Shown here: one piece after another, positions 23,522 to 35,589 of the stretch
How positions within the stretch are numbered: the first letter of the stretch is position 1
Layout of the letters: every line of letters begins with the position of its first letter
Source: Cyathus striatus
Lineage: Eukaryota; Basidiomycota; Agaricomycetes; Agaricales; Nidulariaceae
NCBI GenBank assembly: GCA_025738555.1
Contig: JAOVFP010000019.1
Location: 1,426,001 to 1,490,000, forward strand
DNA: 64,000 nt
Reading direction: 5' to 3'
Notes under the pieces: generated by a model
Seen by the model: the letters and a program-made list of their open reading frames with translations, nothing else
What the model was told of the DNA's origin: nothing
Database searches by the model: none
Position numbers and translations under genes: made by a program

Positions 23522-25390
23522 ATAGAAAGCCTAACAGCCATGCTCAATCCCATCAGATGAAATTGAGTTCTGACATGTTGGCTTCTTTGGATCTTCAGCT
23601 AACACTTATGTAACATACTGTGTAATCCCATACCTTATAGCTGCAGAGAATGTGCTGAGATTCGTGATCATTGAACATTGAACATTGAGTGCTTGAGCAA
23701 TTTTCTGCATAGTACATGTGCTAAACTTCATATTTATGTTTATTAATTATTTCCTACTGACAAAATCTACACAGTAGATGAGCATGAGTGTGATTTATAT
23801 ATTCATGCCATTGTGTGAGGGTGATAATATTTGGACAAAACAACTTTTGCACTTGCTTTTATAGATGCCCCTCAATTACTTACTAGAAATATTGTTTAAG
23901 TAATATGAAGCAAATATAAAATGTATTTATTTTCACACTCTTTCTCAAGTTTTCGCTCTGGCACTGCTTTCATTATGTGTACAACAATGCCAGATTATAT
24001 TCTCATAGTGAATGTAATGTGAGCAATAGTACTTAGCATAATATATTGTCATTTGAGTATGTAACAACAGCTCATGACAGTAGAATATGTGGAATAATAA
24101 GGACAATGATTTGTGAGTTAAAAGACAATAGGGTGAGATATTGAGATAGTAAGAGGCAAAATAATACATGCGAAAAGAGTGTGTTAGCAATGAATAAAAG
24201 AGATGTGATGATGCAATGAGAGACAGAACTTTAAGATGAAGTTCTGAAGTAATTTTAATGATTATAGCTTGATGAGAGCAGACAGAATGAGCCAAATGAT
24301 GACTGAGAATGAATACGAGATGTAAATAGAGCAGTAGAACTGTGGGGTGAAATATACTGAAGTACTCTAGACCTAAATACACAGTTTAAATAGTAGAGAT
24401 GGAGAAGAAAATACCTAAAAGAGTAAATAAAAAGTCAACTAAGCCCAAGGAGGCTACAGAGACTACACTATCATTTCAAGAGGTTTCAAATATGGAGGAT
24501 GAAAAATAATTGTGAAGAAATCTTGAAGTGACAGTGAGAGTAGAAGGGATGTAAGGTTGTTGGATAGGTAATGGTATGATGTAATCAATATGGACTGAAA
24601 TTTGTTGTCCTGTGCATGTGTATTGCAGTCTGTTGTGTCCCTGGCCATTAGTCAAGTCCCTGATATGTCTCTTATTATGTCATGCACTCAGGAGAATGTT
24701 GAATGGCAGATGCATTGACATGCTTGGGAGGAAAGTCATGTGACGATACATGAATGCATCAAATTGAAATTGAAATTGTCCATTCTACCATGCAGGCAGA
24801 AAACCTGCTCTACACTTGATAGAGACAAAGTGAGGCAAAAATAATGATTATTATCTGTTGGTGAGTGTGGTATAAATATACTGGCCATGTCTGTAAGCTA
24901 GAAACATGTTTTTATATGTAGAAAGCTCAGAGATAGTATAGTACATAGTACTATGCTACTTATCTTGGACTAGTTTTTAGATATAAATTAAACAATTCAG
25001 TACAGTAATTTAAATAAATGTAAACTGTTCAGTGTAAGAAAGCAGTGGTTCGATATGGAGAAAGATTAAAATGAAAGAGGAATTTCAGAATGAGCAGCCA
25101 GTAACTGCATCATTGTGGACTTAAAGAATAATAATTTTTGTAGTGCTGCACCACTTGTTGATTTGCAATTCTATATCAGAGTGTCAATTTCTATAGCTTG
25201 AAATGTGATATATTAGTTTGTATCTTGTAATTTATGATTCACAAAGCTGAAATATACTATGGGATTTATACAATTCACTGAGTGCAAGTGAATAACATAA
25301 TTTAAAGTCATAACTGAGGAGCCGACATTGCTGAATGTCGGATCTCAATTTTATTTGATGGATTTGAGTGTAGTTGTTAGACTTTCCATA
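23522..25390. mobile_element. 1.87-kb TIR element inside CxC5/CxC6 gene
   Basis: CATGTGT is duplicated at 23515-23521 and 25391-25397. The ends are long inverted repeats: left ATAGAAAGCCTAACAGCC; right, reverse-complemented, ATGGAAAGTCTAACAAC. Similarity continues about 60-80 nt (shared ATCAAATAAAATTGAG-type stretch). A subterminal hairpin CCGACATT/AATGTCGG sits at about 25320-25341. Removing element plus one TSD rejoins the host frame as SECTHAYRSRSNVISD. The interior is AT-rich with no transposase, so the element is non-autonomous. Confidence 0.8.
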
Positions 25391-26464
25391 CATGTGTGCA
25401 CTCAGAATATGTGTGCTTATCAGCAGATTGAATAATTCCATTGTCACCAAGTAAAGAAAATGCTTCACATGTAAGATTATCAATTGAAAGACCATCTTCA
25501 ACTTCCAAATTTATTTTCTTGAAGAGGTCAAGACTAACAGTTTCTTGAATAAATGCTTACAAAACATGTCTGCAGGTAATGCTGTGTTCATTAGAAAAGC
25601 TATTGTTCCAAAACTCTGTATAAGCAGCAGCTGATGCATGAAAGCTATGAATTGCATTTACAACTGCATTGGAAAATGTTCTGTCTACCCAAACTGACTT
25701 TCCTACTTTAACATACTTTGCAGAATTAAGGTATTCTTTTGATTTGGAATTGAAACTTTTTCTCTGTCAGCTGAGTATTGTGTTTTGCATCTGTTGCATA
25801 CTCCTGTGAGTACTTGAACATTTCTTATAGTTTCAGTACCCTGAAGTAAAGTAACATGAGGTATATCCTTTGCATATGTTGATAAGTGTAATGCCAATGA
25901 GGGGCATGTATTTGTTACACATACAGAAGTTACAGGACAAATAATAAATGCTAGTGAAATCTCTTTATGAGATGCTACTTTTAAATTTCCTTAAAATCTT
26001 CTGGGTGATCCAATTGGATTAAGCTTTAGAGTCTTCATCAATTGATTCAAGCTCAATGCCAAAATGGTATCCCCTTCATTATTAGGCCCATCTTTAAATA
26101 ATGTGTTACATCTCTCTCCAAGTTGATTCTGTAATGCTTGAGATAGGGCAAGCATCCAAGCAGCCATTTGTACATTATTCTCCTCTGGATATCTAGGATT
26201 ATGTTTCCTTGCATGAAGGCTTAATAGATCACTGTTGTGTGTAATTGTAAATAGTATTACCAATGCTGTTGACAGGGAAATTTCTGAACTATAATTACTA
26301 CTGATAAATCTGCTGAAAGTTTTAAATGAAATGTCAGGGAAGGGCTGCATGTTTGCTGAAACTCTTGGCAATATCATTAAAATAATTGTGGTTATGCTTC
26401 CATATTGTATCCAATCATTAAGTCTCAAAAGTGTGGTGGATATGAGAGTATATGAGGTCATGTC

Positions 26465-27330
26465 ACTGACCTACAGTCTCAGACTTCAGTAGAATCCAGT
26501 GAGATTCTCATAAGATTCTCTGATACTCCAGTGAGAATCCAGGTTAATTTTAGTGGTATTGCTGAGAGTGTGGAGAGATATTAGTGAGACATTGGTGAGA
26601 CTACACTGAGAAAATGAACAATTTTCATCTCACTAAAATCTCAGCAAATTCTCATTAGGTGAGAGTCTCATAGAGTCCAGTGATACTATAATGAGATGAA
26701 TCTCAGAGTCCAATGAGAATCTAGTGAGAATAAGTCACTGGACTCTCAGTACAGTCTCTGACATTTAACTCTGTTGTTACAAATTCCAACACAACATTTC
26801 ATAAGATCTCTCTGCACCAAAGTGGTCACATGACCATGTGAATGGTCTGTGTGCAATGATCATGTGACCTGGCACCTGGGCTCTACCTGAACTCCACTGA
26901 ACTCAAGTGCCTTAGTTGTACCTAGACTCTATTGTCACAGTTGTAACATGTTTCCCACAGTCATCACACTTGTCACACATGTATAGGGGTGTGGCATGTT
27001 GGAAGGGGCATGACATGTTGGAAAATGTTGGAAAATGCATGACATGTTGGATGAAAATGTGTGACATGTTTGACAGTACATGGAAAGTGTGACAAGCATG
27101 ATGGCTATGATATGTCACACATGTCACACTTATTCCAACATTTTCCAACATGTCACAACTGTGACAATAGAGTCTAGGTACAACTTAGGCACTTGAGTTC
27201 AGTGGAGTTCTAGTAGAGTCCAGGTGCCAGGTCAAGGTTGAAAAGCATTTAGAAACTGAAAGTACAGTGAGAGTACAGTGAGAGTAGTCTCACTGAGACT
27301 ACTGATAGTGTAGTGAGAGTCCAGTGATAA
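26465..27330. repeat. Repeat block built on GTGAGAATCCAGTGAG motifs
   Basis: 26465-26760 and 27265-27325 are made of degenerate GTGAGA/TCCAGTGAG phrases in both orientations, including the 21-nt palindrome AGTAGTCTCA-C-TGAGACTACT at 27283-27303. The block ends the recognisable CxC5/CxC6 gene on its 5' side. No coding capacity. Confidence 0.6.
26866..27233. mobile_element. Foldback/MITE with about 85-nt inverted ends
   Basis: The left end GACCTGGCACCTGGGCTC and the right end in reverse complement GACCTGGCACCTGGACTC continue as inverted repeats for about 85 nt with few mismatches. The interior carries short tandem GACATGTTGGAAAATG copies (about 26995-27070). No clear TSD is visible. 368 bp, nested in the GTGAGA repeat block. 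Confidence 0.65.
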
Positions 27331-27339
27331 CTGTGGGAG

Positions 27340-29383
27340 AGTGCAACATACTGCTCTTTAGCCCCCTTCTTAGTTGTCAACAGTCAAAATGTTCAGTCAA
27401 TATTTAAAGTTAGTGAGGTCAAATTTGGATGGATTTTGCGAATGGCAAAAAAGTCGGCAGCCAGGGGTGCCACAGCTTCAACATTGACAGCTCTGACTTA
27501 CTAAGCACCCAGGGACATGTGACATCAGGATAAGCACAGCATTGTAAATGGCACACCAACCTTGTTGTTTTGCCTGCCATTACTTCTCACATTCATCCTA
27601 CCACCTCTCAATATGGCTATGAGCTTGTGACCTGCAGATGTTCAACTTAGTTGTGGAAAGAAATTATATTGGTACAATAGACAGTATTTAAACACAGTGT
27701 AAATTACACTCTTTTCCCCAGTTAATACCTCCCACTTACACTCTGACTGCACATTCTCTGCCTGTTCCCTTGTTTCACTGTTGCTGAGACTTTCTGTCAG
27801 TTAAGTCTTAGCATTTTTTATTGTCTTACAACCTACTGTCAACAAACCTCCACCCATTTCAACCTCATGTCTCCTGGTTATGCCAGTAGACTGCTCTCAG
27901 ACCCTATCATTCCTATTCCGACAACTCATTAGAACAAAAGCAGTTAATAGACACTACTGCACTCCATATGTGTTATTGCACACCTTCAGAACACTAGTCA
28001 CACTCACAAAAGCTTGGTGATATCACTCCTACAAACTAATCTTAGTATATGATACTGAGTGTACTAACACCCAATCAATGATTGATTTGACACCTTCCAT
28101 GATAACATCGATTTGTGGAATATGTACACAATAGTATTGCATCAAAGTAGAAAGGATGATGAACTTGAGATTCGCCCCAACATTGTATGTCAGACATAAC
28201 ATCTTGTGCAACTAGCAGCAGTCTTTTGTACAGTGTAATGGTCCTACTGCCCAAGGAGGTTGCAGGTACAGCGAGTGATATGGAGAGAATCCATCATGGT
28301 GCCAAGGTCATTGCAGACAATCATAATGCTTTGAGTTTCAAGAAAGACATCAAGCAGGTGAAAAAATGAGAGTTCCTAATGGGTGAGTATCTGAAGGGAG
28401 AAGTAATAGATATTGAGAGATGATATCAGTGACCATTGAATGAAATTACTGAGGGGTTGTATGTACTTACCTGTGAGGGAAGAGGCCAATAATTGAAGGA
28501 AAATCCTTGGACCTTTGCTCATTGTGAGGCTGCGAAGATAAGTCTGAGATAAATCTACATGATGGTTCAGAATAATGGATGTTGGTGACCACTGGAACTA
28601 GAATGACATCAGGTAATTTGAGTCTGAACCAAATACAATGATCTCCTAACAAACAAGGGCATACATACATTGATTAACAAGCAGTGAATTACATAATGAA
28701 TGCTGAGCATTGATATTGAGAAACAATAAACATACTACATTACTCTTTCAGCAGCCATAACTTTACTTATAATCTAACAGATGGAAGTGACCTATACTTA
28801 TACTTGATGTATCCCAAAAATTAAATACTTATATCACATTACAATTATCAGCAGCATTGAATCACATCAATCGAGATCATTTCAGAGTCCAATGGCCAAC
28901 TTATCAGTGCTGGTTGTGATATGTGAACAATGAAGACAAACCCTGAGTGATGTTATTCCTTATAATATGTTTGCTATGTATATCTCAGAAGTTGATAACC
29001 CATTTCAAAGGCAGTTTGCATATGTTGTATAAGCACTCACCTTGGCACCTTCGACTGCAAGAAACACAGATGGGAATTTCTAAAAAAAACACATCATATC
29101 ATGATCTTGTTCACAATTACTTGAAAACTGATACTTATTGCTAAGAATAAGCCATATGAACATTACTCTTTGATTGGACTATATTACAAACTGCATTCAG
29201 TGAATAAGAAACCAGTGCTAATATATTTCAGGAATGAAAGTATATCATGATTCAGATTGCAGCACAGAAAAAATAATTTTCAGTGGTTAAAGATATGATC
29301 AAATTACTTCCACTGGCGTTTGTCCAGAATAATATAAATGAGATGACTCACACTAGGTTCGATTCCACCATTTTGGTACTGGT
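27340..29383. other. Gene-poor stretch with relics of the 30-60 kb repeats
   Basis: No gene recognised. 28467-28670 (minus) resembles an older copy of the conserved frame at 32830-32965 and 54880-55019 (shared TTGTATTTGGTTC context). 28925-29020 matches 828-928. A short plus-strand frame at 28187-28369 (EVAGTASDMERIHHGAKVIA) is unplaced. Confidence 0.4.
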
Positions 29384-30420
29384 ATGTTCTCATTACCTGC
29401 TTATCAACTAACAGCACTATTTCTTGAATCTTTCTTTTATGGACTTAATTCAACAAGTTTTGCTTTCTGCTTGTATTTCCTTTTAAGAACAAGTGGAAGG
29501 TGTAGACAATCTGATGAGATAAATATGATAATGCTTATAGTTGGATGCATTCTATTCTCTATTGCTTTACTGGTCATATTTTTCACCTTTACGAGGTGCT
29601 TGCAAGCCTTTATATTTTACAATGGCCCCAGTGGCCCAATGGCTGTGTTCTCTGATCTCGGTTACTGGATCACACTGGTGATGGTAAGAATATCATGTTT
29701 ATTACACAAAATTGATAGCTGATAAATTGTTACATTCACATAAAGTCCATTACAACGCTCCTCCAAACAGCCATAGGAGATGGGATCTTGGTATTGTGCA
29801 CCTCAGCTACTGCTCATCCCCATGACTAACTTTTGCACAGAAGATATATTGATGTTGGATTGTATACAGTCGTTCATGGAGAATTGTCACTGTGTCTATT
29901 TTATTATGGATAGGGGCAACAGTATCGATAATTTTCATCATTCAAATTCAAGCTACCCTTAACACATCTGGTGCTATTATAACTGGGAAACTTAAGCCCC
30001 CAAACCATGCACTCTGGATTCTATCCATCCTTCAAAACATTATAATGACAAGTTAGTAGCAGTCAAGTTACTGTACTCCTCCTTTCATCTAATTTTAATT
30101 ATTTAAGCTTTGATTGTACAATGTATTCGGCATGTTGATCTCGAAAGCTCTAGATTATCATCCTCTAATAACAGTACTGTGAAGACTTCAGATCTGAAGA
30201 AAGTTATGTGATGTGTTATTGAATCTGGACTGCTATACACAATGTCAGCAATCATAACATTTATAACCTATGCATGTGGAAGTAACTCTCTTTACTATGG
30301 ATGTGGTTGAAGTTAAATTAAATCATATACCATTGTCAATAACAATTCCGGAAACATACAATACAGCCACTGCCCCAGTACTATTGAATCAATCACTGGG
30401 AATCAGCAAAGAATGACAGG
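29384..30420 (+). pseudogene. Seven-TM membrane protein, decayed
   Basis: Plus-strand exons resemble an expanded Agaricomycete family of seven-TM proteins of unknown function. Exon 1 (to 29683) has FLESFFYGLNSTSFAFCLYF and FIFYNGPSGPMAVFSDLGYW. An intron follows at 29684-29745, then exon 2, 29746-29790 (LLQTAIGDGIL). After an intron to 29843, exon 3 has IVYSRSWRIVTVSILLW and IIQIQATLNTSG. The next exon from about 30107 has RHVDLESSRLSSSNNS, KTSDLKKVM and IESGLLYTMSAIITF. In-frame TGA stops stand at 29850-29852 and 30209-30211, where the family has Arg; both look like CGA-to-TGA changes. The C-terminus is lost after about 30300. No neighbour suggests a pathway. Confidence 0.75.
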
Positions 30421-31151
30421 AAAGCTGCACTTTATCACCCTTCCAGACTCTCATCATTTCTCCTCAAAACTTGGAAATAAACAAATAGTTTTCATATTTT
30501 CTCCAAATGTACATCAGTGGGGAATGTGTGTGGCGGGGTCCAGAATGAATGTATTAACTTGATACAAAGTGTATGAGCAAGTTGGGAGTTTGGTTTACGT
30601 TGTTGTAGTTAATACAGAAAGAGCTGAAAACAACTGAACGTGTTATATGGAATTTAATGAAACAATGGTGATGGGAAAATACGACATAAGGACTTGATGT
30701 TGTGACGAGGTGGTTGGGCATAAGTATGCTTAAGGTGATGTCAAGTAGTATCCAGTGGTATCAAAGACCGGATGTTACTGAACTCCCTACTGATACGAGT
30801 TTATGTATATTCTTTATTAACCCATTGAAATGAACACATTATAATGGTTGGAATATTGAATGACATACATTTGAAAGTGACAGCCCAGGATCCCTATCAT
30901 CTTCTCACATAAATCATAATTGATGTAGATAGTGGGGGTATTTGGAAAGGAAATGATGGGGTACTTGGTAGAATCGTGTGAATCACAGTAGGCACTTGAG
31001 GTGGGGTGGGTGACATGTGGCGTGGCATCAGCGATGATGGTCTGATAGAGGTGGAGAGTGTTGGCACCAATGACACCAATAAGAACCAGTGAGGGTGATC
31101 ATGGGGGAGAAGAGAGGAGTTAAAGATGGTGGCAGCAATCTGGGAGGCAAG

Positions 31152-31715
31152 TGTAGAGCAGGTGTTTCGCCTGCACTACAAAAATCGACATATTACAATT
31201 TCCATTATGTAATCAAGTGATGCATGCATTGACGTGTTTGTTTGTGTTCGCACACATTCTCTCTCTCTCATTTTCTCTCTCTCATTTCCTTTCAACACCG
31301 ACACTCCTGCATTGCCCACAATGCCGCAATTACTCAAGATCATCAGTACTGTGCACTACCAAGCTCCACTAAATACCACAGTTCACCTTACCAGTGTCCA
31401 TGTTGTCCCTCTCCTCAAGTTTCTATTTTATAAATTTTCTTTCAATTCATTGGTATGCTTTATGTTTCAAACTTTTTTTTTTTCTTTCAACAATCTATAA
31501 TCTCAACACTATTAATTTCTGCTTTATTCAACTATTCCTTATTAAGTACTCTCTTTATCTTAGCTTTCTTTAAATATCATGTAACTACTCCCTCCCAATC
31601 CAGTTGAATTTACCCTCCCTTCTCAACACCTTAGAACACCCAAGGTCAAACGGATGTTCACTGACTCGCTTACTAATTTCTTTGTTTAGGCATTAGCACA
31701 CCTTTTACCTCTACA
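31152..31715. mobile_element. 564-bp MITE with 4-bp TSD and terminal hairpin
   Basis: Ends TGTAGAG...CTCTACA, flanked by CAAG at 31148-31151 and 31716-31719. Arm B has the empty site (AGGTAAGGCT near 53921). Just inside the left end GCAGGTG-TTT-CGCCTGC forms a stem-loop. The interior, a CT-rich tract and GCACTACCAAGCTCC region, is shared with 43000-43442 in reverse orientation. Confidence 0.7.
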
Positions 31716-31899
31716 CAAGGTTGGGAGCAGGAGAAGCAGGTGGTGGTGGAGGAGATGGTTGTGGTTGTGGTGGACAATAGTCATGCCGTATATGTGCCGT
31801 TGACAGTGGAATGCTGTCTTCATTATCAGTGGGGATCACTACATGGCGTATACCGACGGGATGCGAGATGGATACGCTGTGAGGTGGTAGTGGTGGCGT

Positions 31900-32520
31900 G
31901 ATGGTGCAAGATGGCATTGATACGAAATGACGAGGTGGCGGTGCGAGATCAAAAGACAGAGTTAGGAGGCGATGTCAATGCCATGGTGAAAGGGCACCAG
32001 GTGGGAGGAGGTAGAAGGTGACAATGTGCCAGTTGTAGAAGGCAAGGTGGTGGTGGCACGGTGGTGCGAGACAGCATGGTGATGTTGGTAGTGGCAACAA
32101 GGCATCTAGGCAGCAGTTGGTATGATCGAGGCAGTGGTGGTGGTAGAAAGATGGTGGTGGTGGGCGAGATGATGTTGAGAGGGGGGAACAGAAAAGCGTG
32201 AGGTGGTGGGTTTCTGGTTGGGCTGGTAATGCAGTACTGTCTGTTGACCAGGTGAGCGGATGGAAGGATCAACATAGTCTGGTGGAGGAGCCTTGCATCC
32301 ATCAATTTAGCGTGAATCCACTGTCCAGCAACACCTAATACCGTGCACTATACCCCTGAAATGCTCAATATGGCAATCAGCGCCATTCTTTCAAGCAGGA
32401 CGAGAGGCTGGGTGGTGTCGATGTCATGACACAGCGAGGTGGATAGGAGGCTCGAGGAGAAGTCGTCAGCAAGATGACGTTATGGAGGAATTGACGGTGT
32501 GAGGCGTGATTAGCAGGCGG
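31900..32520. repeat. GGT/CCA-rich low-complexity tract (arm A)
   Basis: Long runs of GGTGGTGG-like trinucleotides; the minus strand gives Pro/Ser/Thr/His-rich frames that are not conserved in length with the copy at 53905-54640 in arm B. Best read as low-complexity DNA, not a gene. Confidence 0.5.
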
Positions 32521-32829
32521 TGTTGACTCGAGCTAGGGGAAGAAGCTTGAAGGTACGCATTGAGAGTGTCATGGCGTCGGTATCACATCCAAGGGGCGAG
32601 TTGAGAGAGGGACATTGCAGTGGGCTGGCCCGGCTGGGCGATGTAATGGATCTTACATGGTGTCGAAGACGCTGTGGGAATAATGGTGGTGGATGTTGGC
32701 GAGGATGGGGTGGAGCTAGGGGGCTTCTGGAATGGACAATGGGTGATAATGTTAGTAGATGCACTATCATACATTTATAATATGCTGATGTTCGCACCTG
32801 AGTTTCAGAGCGTTGGTTGAGAAGACCTT

Positions 32830-32965
32830 GTGGTGGATTGGAATCGCCAAGGAATAGCGGAAACCATCGGAATAGTACATTGAGTTTGCCATTGGATTCC
32901 GAACCAAATACAACGACGTCATAGCAAACATTTGAAGTGATAAGTTTGTAGTGCAGATGAAACAC
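32830..32965 (-). other. Conserved exon-like frame, unrecognised
   Basis: Minus-strand VVVFGSESNGKLNV then FRWFPLFLGDSNPPQ. The same frame is kept in arm B at about 55019-54880 with few changes, and a worn copy lies at 28670-28500. Conservation of the frame across copies suggests a former exon of an unidentified gene. Confidence 0.35.
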
Positions 32966-33382
32966 ATAAGCACACTAAGTATACTGTAACAACTTTTAAA
33001 AAGAGGTTGGCATGCTACTGTTACAATTGCATTTTAAGTGCACGGCCTCAACATTATGTGAATTCGAGCTTACCATGCGCCAACCACACGCCTCACTGCT
33101 AAGTTAAGTACTACTGGGTCAAGTACTATCCTTACACGTGAATACTTCAGCCACAAGAAATGCGGTGTTTCAACGTAAGAGTATGGAAATGCTTACCATA
33201 CCACGTTGTCTGCCATTTGGTAGACAAACTCACTTGGCCTGTTGGCACTTAGTGTGGAAATGCATCCGTAATCCCTACTCTCTTAACTTTTAAACAAACT
33301 ATCGAGATCAATGATCAAATATTTCAATAGATTGAGTCATATTTACCTATAATAGCAATTTTAAATAGAACTGCATTGTCGT

Positions 33383-33470
33383 CCGGGCGTAAAGTACATC
33401 AAACATATCGTCGCAGAGCTGACAGCCCTATGTGATACCAAGAAGGCCATGATTATCACATAAAAGGACA
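33383..33470 (+). pseudogene. C-terminal remnant of protein kinase (arm A)
   Basis: CGTCCGGGCGTAAAGTACAT encodes RPGVKYIKHIVAEL, matching RPGVKYIRHIISQ at the end of the kinase in arm B. Everything upstream is missing, so arm A lost about 2 kb. Confidence 0.7.
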
Positions 33471-34249
33471 AGCACTCGCACTGATGGGCCCCACGGCCCT
33501 CCATGATGAATAATTAAAGAATACCACTGGCGAATATACTTGTCATCGTACGGATACTATAAGCGACGAACGTAGAAGACATTACTGTATGTAAGCCTTC
33601 CAGGTTAAAGCTGGATATATACAATCGACCACTGTGTCAACGTAATCACAAGGACAGTTATCATTTGAGTTATAACAGTGGAGGAAATGGATGAAGACTT
33701 TTTCTCAGTTCAGGAATACATATCACGCTTATTTGCTCAACCTGATGTGTGGAATGAGACTTTCTTGGACTTAGCATGATATCACTATATCACGATTTTT
33801 ATTGGTTCCATAGATAAATGGAATACTAATATCTACATATAATATTTACTGTACTTGGCATATTTTTTGTAAGAAAATGTACGGTATTTGGATACTATAA
33901 TACAGACCACAGCAATCTTTCGAATATGTCGTAAACGCTTAATAAGATAAGCACCTGTCACTCATACTAGCTCCGATTTCTCAGGCACGTTGATATTCAT
34001 TGTTCCTGTGTTCCTTCAACACTGTCACGGTGTCGTCTGCACTCTACTCCATCTTCAAACCTTTCTATACACCATTCGCTGCCACGAGTCATTAACAGCG
34101 ATGTCATAGAACATTATTGTGTAAATCATTCTTCCCAACTTCACAAAGTTACATACTAGTAGTGCAGTATTTGGTTCAATTTATCAACTGCCACCTCTGT
34201 ACTACTAGGTAGTTATAAATAATTCTCAATCACGAGCAACTAGCAATTT

Positions 34250-35414
34250 TCAAAACTTCTTTGGAAGAAGCTCCACAAAACGGCTCTTCTTAATCTGTTG
34301 TCCGAGTTTTCCGAAGTAACGCTCTGAAACAAATGACCAATGAAGAGAGCCTATATATAGTTTTTGCCGTTAGCTATAAATATGTAGAAAGTGATTACAT
34401 GACGCACCGACGATCTAGTTTTGGAGCCCGTAGATGTAAAGTGTAACATCTTTGTCAGTTTTCTGACCCCACGAGGGCACCATTTCTCTTTCCGCTTCGA
34501 ATCAGTCGATGCTGGTTTGGCACCGCTCACCCACAATGTCGACGGCTTCTTGTAAGTCGACGCCCTTCTCATGCATGATAATATAAATCATATTGTGATT
34601 ATCAGAGCGTGCTTGTTCTACATTGTATGAGAATAGATCCTGCTGACAGTTAGAACTAAGCAATCCATAAATTTCAGTAATAACGTACATTAGTCCAGGT
34701 TATGAGGTCGTTTGTTGCGCCCTCAAGAGACTGGATTATGGGATGTTCGACGACTTCCTGGGGTAAGTCAATACGAGCAGCGAATTCAATAAGCTGAAAA
34801 CTGGGTTTTAGGCCGCTATTATCCCTTCGGGTAGCAATATAGGAGTCGAGATCTGGAATGATTCCATGTACTCGATCAGAAGTCTGCTGTGATATCCCTT
34901 TAAAGAAGAGATCCATGCTGTGGATGAATCTCTCTTGACACCCTGGACCTGCAGTTTGCACCAGCCTGGTGAAGAACCTGATTAATCAAAGACAACATGA
35001 ATCAGCATGAATGCGATATCCAATTCAATCAACTCACGATTTCATCATCTTGTCAGCTCTCTTATCAGTATGAAATCCAATAGGGTCATGCATAGCAGCA
35101 ATGCAACAGGCACGGATACTATCCGTTCCTTCCACATCGCATTCATCTAGCACATCATCAAGATTGAACAAATAGTTTGCGACATCATCACAAACTCTGA
35201 GATGAAACATGTCTGCATCTGGATAGCAGGATGCTATCATTTCTCCAACCTTGAGACCCATGAATGCGGTACGCCGTTTCGTATTGTGGTTAACGGCGTC
35301 CAGCAGCCATCGCTCTGATTCCCGCATAGCTACATTGCAATTAATGTTGGTGTGGAGTTGGTAAGAGCATTGAGAAACCAGGTCAGGCAGGACGAAAGAC
35401 ATTGGTGTGCTCAT
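34250..35414 (-). pseudogene. Sesquiterpene synthase copy 1 (arm A), two stops
   Basis: Class I terpene cyclase of the basidiomycete type. ATG at 35414. Exons 35414-35038 (phase 2 donor GTGAGT), 34977-34689, 34639 to about 34405, and a last exon ending at TGA 34250. Exon 1 has the metal-binding acidic motif NLDDVLDE. The NSE motif NDLFSYNVE spans the second splice junction when the acceptor is CAGCAG. The end has [14 protein letters not shown] with the conserved RY pair. Stops: TGA at 34504-34502 (Arg expected) and TAG at 34417-34415 (Trp expected). The enzyme would cyclise farnesyl diphosphate in the cytosol. The giant element sits only about 50 bp upstream of the ATG. Confidence 0.85.
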
Positions 35415-35461
35415 AGTAGTCGGAAGAATGGGAGCGAGAGTAAGTATTTCATCAAAGTGTT

Positions 35462-35469
35462 TCTTATTC
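35462..35469. repeat. Target-site duplication TCTTATTC of giant KDZ element
   Basis: TCTTATTC is repeated at 52826-52833. The single copy at 59738-59745 in arm B, in the same sequence context, is the empty site. Confidence 0.92.
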
Positions 35470-35589
35470 ATAAGTGTCAGCCAATTTGGATCATAAAAAG
35501 CCCAGGTTTTATGAAAAAGTGATCACAAAATCCCTGGCTTCCATGATCACCTCTAAAATCTAATGGTATTCATTATTATTAATGAATGT

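Larger units (their letters stand above)
19146..26461 (-). pseudogene. CxC5/CxC6 KDZ-associated gene, split by two insertions
   Basis: Minus-strand gene. 26461-25991 is the N-terminal part (SLHARKHNPRYPEENN, LSLNQLMKTLKLNPIGSPRR). 25990-25500 is the CxC5 cysteine cluster ([18 protein letters not shown], later [10 protein letters not shown]). 23514-23165 holds CxC6 (GPTHCVFEGCKSELHNAHGG). 19795-19146 is the end (QACNNHQEEWRRF, AHCGIAIAWTKFEGAE, FCNPAPLDGSAPYLV). These families accompany KDZ transposons in basidiomycetes; the clusters probably bind zinc. Excising the elements at 23522-25390 and 19757-23142 restores the frame at both junctions. Independent decay: TAA at 25993-25991, a shift near 25745, TAA near 25557, and a lost base near 23173. 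It is a pseudogene; the last junction (GTAAAT near 19163) suggests another exon was once present downstream. Confidence 0.8.
30790..35461. repeat. Left arm (A) of tandem segmental duplication, first part
   Basis: Runs parallel to 53578-59737 (arm B): shared GATACGAGTTTATG-type start, CCA/GGT-rich middle, conserved frame near 32880, kinase C-terminus, and terpene synthase copy. The arm resumes at 52834-53400 beyond the giant element. Relative to B it has lost about 2 kb of kinase sequence and gained the element at 31152-31715. Confidence 0.8.
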
